Shown: in pieces, positions 58,432 through 64,000 of the stretch
Layout: each line of letters opens with the position of its first letter
Numbering within the stretch: position 1 is the stretch's first letter
Assembly (NCBI RefSeq): GCF_001541095.1
Contig: NZ_LMXH01000001.1
Coordinates: forward strand, 880,048 to 944,047
DNA: 64,000 nucleotides
Direction of reading: 5' to 3'
DNA from: Paenibacillus sp. FJAT-26967
Lineage (GTDB): Bacteria; Bacillota; Bacilli; Paenibacillales; NBRC-103111
Made by a program: the position numbers and the translations under genes
Notes under the pieces: generated by a model
The model's database searches: none
Seen by the model: the letters and a program-made list of their open reading frames with translations, nothing else
What the model was told of the DNA's origin: nothing

Positions 58432-60282
58432 ATGAAAGTACTGAAATGGATTATGATGAGCTGCTTGATCGTGCTGTTAGCAGCAGGTACGCCGGTAAGT
58501 TCGGTCCTTGCCGCTGGCGGTGCGCCGGGAACACCGACATTAATGCATGATAACACGGATGGAGACGGCAACTACACGATCACCATGAACATGTGGTGGG
58601 GAGAGAACGGAACGTCGGTCAAGTTTTACGAGAATAATAATTTGATTGATACACAGGCACTGACAGCTAATTCGCCGCAGGCGCAGCAGGCCGCCAAGGC
58701 GATCAGCTACAAGCAAGCCGGGACCTATACATACAAAGCGGAGCTGATTAACAGCAGTGGAGTGACCACCAGCCAGCCGGTTACTGTTACAGTGACGACG
58801 GGATCGAACCCTCCCGGACCTGCCCCGGTATTCAAAGTAACGAACTTTACCGATAACGAGTCAATCGGTTACGCGCTGCCGCTTATTCGCGGAACGCTCA
58901 ATAATACGTCGGCTACGTCGGTCACCTTGACGAATACGTCTTCCACCCGTGACACCAAGGTTATGCAAGGGGATGCGGCGCAGGGCAATTTCAAAGTGTT
59001 TGCCGATCTGGTGCCCGGAGAGAACAATCTGGTGATCCAAAGCGGAGCCAGCCAGATTACACTCAAATTAATCTACGAGCCTCAAACGAATGATGCGGTG
59101 ACGCGTATTTTCTGGTATGTTCCGGAAGATGGCAGTACACAGTACCAGACTCAGCTTCCGAACGATCCGCAGAATTATGCAGCCAAGCTCAGTACTTATA
59201 TGAAAATGGTGCAATCTTTTACGGCTGATTCTATGAACCGCAACGGGAACGGCCGCAAAACGTTCAATCTGGAAATGAATGAGACGACCGGGAAAGTGGA
59301 CGTACATGTACTGAGGAGCCTCTACCCGACTTCTTATTATTATAACAAAACCTATAACAAGGATAATCTCTATTGGGAAGTTGCGGCCGCAGTTCCGCAG
59401 CAGTATCCTCAGACAGGCACTAAGAATCTTGCCTTCGTCGGTTTTACTAAATACGATGCGGCCGAGGATTATATGTATGCGCACATTGCGCTCGGCGGCG
59501 GGGATTACGGCGTGTTCGGGGGCTCGACGGTCTGGCTGTATCCGGACAACGAAACTCAGATCACGAGTAAATTTAGCAGCGCGAGTCCGGTAGACAGCAA
59601 GTTCCTCGGGGAGAATGTTTCCACCGTTCAAGCCGGGTTATCCGTTGGATACGGCGCAGCTCTGCATGAGCTAGGACATGCATTCGGTCTTCCGCATGAG
59701 GGTGGACCTAATTCCATTATGCAGCGGGGATTTGATTACTTGCACCGGTTTGTCGTCACAAAGGATGCATCCGGCTACGTCTTCGGTGAGAATGAGCTTC
59801 CGGCATGGGACCCGGTGAGTGCACCTACCTTGAATAACAGCCCGTATTTCCGGATGTACAAGAAAGCTCCCGGTTTGACCGTCGGCGGAACTGTTACGGC
59901 GAGTACGAATGACAGTCCTGCAGGTGAGACGAAAGAGAATGCATTCGATAACAATGAAGCGACGAAGTGGCTGACTTTTAACAGCAGTGCGTCCCTCCAG
60001 TATCAGTTTGCGGGGAATAACGCTTATGCCGTGAAGTCCTATTCGATTACATCGGCCAATGACGAACCGGATCGTGATCCTTTGAATTGGACTGTTTCCG
60101 GCTCTAATGATGGGGTGAACTGGTATGTGGTTGACACCCGCAGCAATGAGGATTTTGCTAACCGCATGGAGACCAGAACCTTTGCCGTTAACAACACTAC
60201 GGCCTATAGATATTACAAATTTGACTTAAGCAATAACAGCGGCACGATTCTGCAGCTTGCAGATATTCATTTGTTCGATTAA
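58432..60282 (+). CDS. Secreted zinc metallopeptidase with F5/8-type C-terminal domain
   Basis: A 616-residue secreted protein. A signal peptide (to about residue 27) is followed by a chitinase N-terminal-like beta domain (~30-120), a peptidase domain with [12 protein letters not shown] (His412, HExxHxxGxxH) and [12 protein letters not shown], and a discoidin (F5/8) domain from about residue 480. The central region resembles the Metallopep family (PF12044-like). It probably digests protein or binds surface glycans. AGTGGGAG precedes the ATG. Substrate unknown. Confidence 0.8.
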   Translation: MKVLKWIMMSCLIVLLAAGTPVSSVLAAGGAPGTPTLMHDNTDGDGNYTITMNMWWGENGTSVKFYENNNLIDTQALTANSPQAQQAAKAISYKQAGTYTYKAELINSSGVTTSQPVTVTVTTGSNPPGPAPVFKVTNFTDNESIGYALPLIRGTLNNTSATSVTLTNTSSTRDTKVMQGDAAQGNFKVFADLVPGENNLVIQSGASQITLKLIYEPQTNDAVTRIFWYVPEDGSTQYQTQLPNDPQNYAAKLSTYMKMVQSFTADSMNRNGNGRKTFNLEMNETTGKVDVHVLRSLYPTSYYYNKTYNKDNLYWEVAAAVPQQYPQTGTKNLAFVGFTKYDAAEDYMYAHIALGGGDYGVFGGSTVWLYPDNETQITSKFSSASPVDSKFLGENVSTVQAGLSVGYGAALHELGHAFGLPHEGGPNSIMQRGFDYLHRFVVTKDASGYVFGENELPAWDPVSAPTLNNSPYFRMYKKAPGLTVGGTVTASTNDSPAGETKENAFDNNEATKWLTFNSSASLQYQFAGNNAYAVKSYSITSANDEPDRDPLNWTVSGSNDGVNWYVVDTRSNEDFANRMETRTFAVNNTTAYRYYKFDLSNNSGTILQLADIHLFD

Positions 60283-60508
60283 TACTAAGCAAAGCAGATG
60301 CGCTGTGAATCATAGAATAGATTGCTAGAATAGTTTATTCCGGACATCCGTTATAGAGGCATGTGCTAGTCATGCTTTTGTATCGGGTGTCTTTTTGCAA
60401 GCAGGGAGTGGTACTCGGTGGTCATACGAAAGGTCTACTAAAAACCAACATTTTCCTTTATAATGTAGGTATTAGTGCCTATTTTTATATCCAGAGAGAA
60501 GGTTTTAT

Positions 60509-62725
60509 ATGAAATCCTTACACAAGGTAATGAGTGTTTTACTTGCGGTGTGTATGCTGATGCTAAGCACGAATGCTTATGCGGAGAACATTCTTCAGAA
60601 TCAAGCCGTTAATGGCGGCACGATCAATCAGAACATTGTATTCATTGATGTGAACAACCACTGGGCTAACGACGCTATCTACGATATGGCGAAGAAAGGC
60701 ATCATTAGCGGCTACGAAGACTCCTCGTTCCAGCCTGAGAAATCCATCACCAGAGAAGAATTTGCCAAGCTTATTGCGCTCACATTTTCTCTCGATTTGC
60801 CGAAACCGGGGACACCGACTTTCTCGGACGTGTTTCCGGACAAGTGGTCCTATGAATACATTGAAGGAACGAAGGAATTCTTGACAGGATACTATCCCCC
60901 TAAAGGGAAGGCTTTCTTCAGCCCGGAAACTAAGGCGACCCGGGAAGATGTTGCAGTCGCGCTGGTCAAAACCTTGGGTTATTCTTCCAATGATGTGGAG
61001 GACAGCAATACTCTTTCCCGCAATTTTTACGATACGGATGAGATTTCATACGCACTTAGAGACTATGTCGCGATTGCGACAGAGAAACAACTGATCAGCG
61101 GATATGATGATGCCACATTCAGACCTCAGCAGCCGATCACCCGGGCTGAGGTAGCGACTTTGCTGTTCCGGGTTATCAAGTCTTCCTCCCAGGATCAGGC
61201 GGATGGACCGATGCTGGAAGTCAGCATGCCGGAGAAAACGGAGAACGGCACGTTCTATATTTCAGGCAAAACGCACCGGGATGCCAAAGTAATGATTAAC
61301 GATGAAAGCACAGCAGTCGTTAACGGTGCCTTTAAAGAAGGTTTCAAGCTGGAGGAAGAAGGTACTTACGATGTGCATATCGTGGCCAAGCTTCCGAGCG
61401 GCAAGACGAACAGTGTGACCAAAACGATTACGTATAAGACGAGCGGACCGGTTCTCAAATTAAACGATACCCCGGAGACCGTCACAACCGAATCCTTTAC
61501 AATCTCGGGTACGGTCAAAGATGTGAATGACAGCAGCCCCGCGGTCTATCTTAACGAAGAGAAGCTGTATGTGAGCTCGTGGGACAATTCGTTTACCCAG
61601 AAGGTCACCCTTAAAGATGGAGAAAATGTCTTCACGATTAAGGCTAAGAACAAAGCGGATAAAGAAACCGTAATCACCAAAACCGTGACGCTCCGTGCCG
61701 GAGGTCCCGTGTTGAAGATTAATTCGGTAGCAGACACGACCCAATCCGACACCATTACGGTATCCGGTAAGGTTACGGACTCGAATGACAGCAGCCCGGT
61801 CGTTTACCTGAACGATGAGGAGCTATTCGTATTCTCTTATGACGGTTCTTTTACCAAGAAGGTTAAACTCTCTGAAGGAGAGAACATCCTGACCTTCACC
61901 GCAGAGAATAAGAATGACAAAGTAACGACAGTGGTTAAGAAAGTCACGTTTAATGCCGGCGGACCTGTACTCAAGATTAATGCCTTGGCGGAGTCTACTC
62001 AACTTGACAGCATTACGGTATCCGGTACGGTTACGGACTCGAACGACAGTTACCCCGTGGTTTATTTGAATGGCGCGGAACTCTTTGTAACTTCTTATAG
62101 CGGTTCTTTCTCCCAGAAAGTCTATTTGGAAGAGGGGGAGAATACGCTCACCTTTAAAGCACAGAACAAGCTCGGCAAAACGACCACGATCGTCAAAAGC
62201 GTGACCTTAAACGCGGGAGGCCCTGTCATTAAGTTGAACAGCTTGCCTGAGAGAGCTGCAACCAAATCGATAACGATTTCCGGGAACGTGACGGATAAGA
62301 ACGACAGCAACCCGGTGGTTTATCTCAATGAAATGAAGATTTACTTGTACAGCGGAGCCTTCTCGGAGCAAGTGACCTTAGCGGACGGTGTCAACACTTT
62401 TACTATTCGTGTTACCAATAAAGCGGGCAAGTCAAGCAGTGCGATCCAAACCATAACGTTCGAGCCAGACGCCCCCCTCATCACATTAAACTACTTCCCG
62501 GTGAATACGGCGCTGAATTCAGTAACGATTACGGGGACAATCTCTGACAAGAATGACAATTATCCGGTCGTTTATTTTAATGATCGTAAAATTTATGTGT
62601 ATAGCGGTTCCTTCTCGGAAGAGCTCTCTCTCAAAAAAGGAGTCAACGAGTTCAAGGTTGTCGCTTCCAATAAGTTCGGTAAAACAACGACCGTAACACG
62701 TAATGTATACCGTAACGACAAGTAA
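60509..62725 (+). CDS. SLH-domain surface protein with five Ig-like repeats
   Basis: A 738-residue exported protein. After a signal peptide (MKSLHKVMSVLLAVCMLMLSTNAYA) come three SLH units (FIDVNNHWANDAIYDMAKKGIISGYEDSSFQPEKSITREEFAKLI; TFSDVFPDKWSYEYI; DTDEISYALRDYVAIATEKQLISGYDDATFRPQQPITRAEVATLLF), which bind secondary cell-wall polysaccharide. A divergent repeat and five ~78-residue repeats follow (GGPVLKIN...SITVSGTVTDSNDS.PVVYLN). No catalytic domain. It is likely a stalk or adhesin. GAGAGAAGG lies before the ATG. Terminator follows. Confidence 0.9.
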   Translation: MKSLHKVMSVLLAVCMLMLSTNAYAENILQNQAVNGGTINQNIVFIDVNNHWANDAIYDMAKKGIISGYEDSSFQPEKSITREEFAKLIALTFSLDLPKPGTPTFSDVFPDKWSYEYIEGTKEFLTGYYPPKGKAFFSPETKATREDVAVALVKTLGYSSNDVEDSNTLSRNFYDTDEISYALRDYVAIATEKQLISGYDDATFRPQQPITRAEVATLLFRVIKSSSQDQADGPMLEVSMPEKTENGTFYISGKTHRDAKVMINDESTAVVNGAFKEGFKLEEEGTYDVHIVAKLPSGKTNSVTKTITYKTSGPVLKLNDTPETVTTESFTISGTVKDVNDSSPAVYLNEEKLYVSSWDNSFTQKVTLKDGENVFTIKAKNKADKETVITKTVTLRAGGPVLKINSVADTTQSDTITVSGKVTDSNDSSPVVYLNDEELFVFSYDGSFTKKVKLSEGENILTFTAENKNDKVTTVVKKVTFNAGGPVLKINALAESTQLDSITVSGTVTDSNDSYPVVYLNGAELFVTSYSGSFSQKVYLEEGENTLTFKAQNKLGKTTTIVKSVTLNAGGPVIKLNSLPERAATKSITISGNVTDKNDSNPVVYLNEMKIYLYSGAFSEQVTLADGVNTFTIRVTNKAGKSSSAIQTITFEPDAPLITLNYFPVNTALNSVTITGTISDKNDNYPVVYFNDRKIYVYSGSFSEELSLKKGVNEFKVVASNKFGKTTTVTRNVYRNDK

Positions 62726-62767
62726 AATGCCGATCTATTCCGACAATTGCAACATGTAGCTATCTTG

Positions 62768-62796
62768 AGCCTTCTCCCTGACGGGGGAGGGCTTTT
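62768..62796 (+). terminator. Rho-independent terminator
   Basis: AGCCTTCTCCC and GGGGGAGGGCT pair around TGAC and run into TTTT. Confidence 0.75.
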
Positions 62797-62909
62797 GTGT
62801 TTTCCTGCAAGTCTTCCCCAGGCATGCAATTGTTAATTGTCTGTAACTACTCTTTTCTATTAAAAATGTAAAATGAAAAAAGGTAGTGAAGAGGAGGCAA
62901 GCTGTACCT

Positions 62910-63635
62910 ATGAAAAAATGGATCCTTGCAGGGGGCCTTAGCGCCGCCTTGTTAGTCGGAGCTACTGTCGGAGCTTATGCAGCATCGAATCTGGACGTCA
63001 TTCAGGCTTATTTGAACAAGTCTCTGCAAGTGGAAGTGAACGGAATTGTCTCCGTGATGAAAGATGAGCAAGGCAATGAACTGCAGCCGATCACGTATGA
63101 AGGGAACACTTATCTGCCGGCAAGATCGATTGCAAGTGCGCTGGATGTGGAGGTTTCATGGGATGGCGCGAACAATCGTGTTACGCTTACAGACCGCCCT
63201 TACATAACAGTTAGTGAAGATGAGGCAGAAGTTCTGAATCAATACGGATATACCTTTCAAATACCTGCCTGGGTTCAGAATCTTAGACTGGACATTTTGT
63301 CGGACGAGAATTTGAAAACCATTCAAGAAGACAGCAATCTGGATAAGCGGGTGCAATCCGTTGTGTTCGTGCAGTACATGATTCAGGATGAGAATGTCCA
63401 CCGGCTGCATGATGAGATCGCTAGAATTGAAGTCTACAAGGCGGCGGATTGGGTGAAGAAGAAAACGGAGCCGGGCGCAGGCGCAGTGCTTAAAGAGAGC
63501 GGACAATATGTCTATACCGTCGTAAAAGCGGAGAAGCCCGATCTGGAGGCGGGTACGCGGGATGCCAAGGGCTACGAGGATTTAAGCGCCTGGCTGAGTC
63601 TGCAAAACTATTATTTGAATTTGACAGAGAAATAA
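62910..63635 (+). CDS. Copper-amine-oxidase-type stalk domain protein
   Basis: A 241-residue exported protein. A signal peptide (MKKWILAGGLSAALLVGATVGAYA) precedes VEVNGIVSVMKDEQGNELQPITYEGNTYLPARSIASALDVEVSWDGANNRVTL, the copper amine oxidase N-terminal (stalk) domain that is common in Paenibacillus surface proteins. The rest is unknown. GAGGAGG lies ~12 bases before the ATG; an in-frame GTG at 62886 is upstream of that. It likely lies outside the cell. Confidence 0.82.
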   Translation: MKKWILAGGLSAALLVGATVGAYAASNLDVIQAYLNKSLQVEVNGIVSVMKDEQGNELQPITYEGNTYLPARSIASALDVEVSWDGANNRVTLTDRPYITVSEDEAEVLNQYGYTFQIPAWVQNLRLDILSDENLKTIQEDSNLDKRVQSVVFVQYMIQDENVHRLHDEIARIEVYKAADWVKKKTEPGAGAVLKESGQYVYTVVKAEKPDLEAGTRDAKGYEDLSAWLSLQNYYLNLTEK

Positions 63636-63806
63636 CCTATAGAAGATGTATAACCCATTCGAGAGAAGAGCATGTGAGTAAGAGTGTGTAACAGCACGTC
63701 TTTACCGGATGCTTTTTTTGTTGCGAAAAAAGATGCTCAATAAACTCCACAAAATTATCCACTAGTTCCGCAATTGAAGAGGTCGTTCCGAACGTGTCCA
63801 TTTCCT

Positions 63807-63832
63807 TATAATTTTAATTGCAAGCGATTTCA
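63807..63832 (+). promoter_or_regulatory. -10 element and cre site before the last gene
   Basis: TATAAT (63807-63812) is followed by TTGCAAGCGATTTCA (63818-63832), a full match to the CcpA site WTGNAANCGNWNNCW. The gene at 63915 is probably repressed by glucose. Confidence 0.65.
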
Positions 63833-63914
63833 TCGAAAGGAGGGAATTCATACTATCTGCCTGATGATCCTACATTAGTAAATGGGATACATTAAACAAG
63901 AAAGGGTGCATCCA

Positions 63915-64000
63915 ATGACAGCAACCACAAAAGGATTGAAAAAAGCCGCTCTGCAGCTTCTGGGCTTCATCCTTATCGTTACTTCGGTTCTCGGTTTCGG
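63915..64000 (+). CDS. Start of a gene running off the window (hydrophobic N-terminus)
   Basis: The first 28 codons are visible (MTATTKGLKKAALQLLGFIL...), with a basic start and a hydrophobic segment that looks like a signal peptide or membrane helix. AAAGGGTGCATCC precedes the ATG. The product cannot be named. It is the only clear gene behind the cre site. Confidence 0.6.
   Translation, partial: MTATTKGLKKAALQLLGFILIVTSVLGF

Noticed and set aside
1-64000. CRISPR arrays, rRNA or tRNA genes, complete insertion sequences, prophage
   Set aside because: No regular spaced repeats, no tRNA cloverleaf arms and no rRNA-like stretches were seen; the only IS is a dead OrfA fragment.

Overview
The window looks like chromosome of an endospore-forming member of the Firmicutes, most likely Paenibacillus or a close relative. 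Supporting features are a 74-residue GerE, a CcpN/YqfL pair, a FapR operator in front of a KAS III gene, SLH-domain surface proteins, a copper-amine-oxidase-type surface protein, a chitin LPMO, and AGGAGG-type ribosome binding sites with frequent GTG/TTG starts. No rRNA, tRNA or CRISPR array is visible.

Region 1 (1-21.1 kb) is a surface-glycan and structural-protein cluster. It holds nucleotide-sugar dehydratase/epimerase genes, four standard GT2 and four GT4-like glycosyltransferases, and a fifth GT2 overlapped by a GT2-like gene that has lost its DxD motif. It also holds two six-Asp-box propeller proteins without signal peptides, four small beta-rich proteins, a tandem DUF1796 pair, and three tandem small helical proteins. 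Several transcription units have upstream sequences that fit the SigK pattern (AC, 16-17 bases, CATAnnnT), and the lone gerE at 56.6 kb has the same type. I infer that the cluster is made late in the mother cell and builds or decorates the spore surface.

Region 2 (21.2-31 kb) has a FapR-controlled fabH-type gene, an AT-rich toxin-remnant/SUKH-immunity island, and metabolic and transport genes: a PatB/MalY lyase, an NCS2 permease, a methyltransferase, an EamA transporter, two small enzymes-like proteins. Region 3 (31-41.6 kb) is accessory: an AA10 LPMO, a BlaI/M56 regulatory pair, a Cro-type regulator with a membrane protein, a MarR/aldo-keto reductase locus, and several decayed genes (RidA, SDR, IS3-type OrfA). 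A dispersed palindromic repeat lies around these.

Region 4 (41.8-48.5 kb) has a two-component system, an M23-type peptidase, a solute-binding lipoprotein and an SLH/PrcB-like protein. Region 5 (48.7-54.5 kb) is a gluconeogenesis module: glpX, a small Cys-containing protein resembling SR1P, ppdK, ccpN, and a PPDK-regulatory/YqfL kinase-phosphorylase. Region 6 (54.5-64 kb) has membrane and secreted proteins, gerE, a DinB-type enzyme, a secreted zinc metallopeptidase, an SLH/Ig-repeat protein and a stalk-domain protein. It ends in the first codons of a gene behind a consensus cre site.
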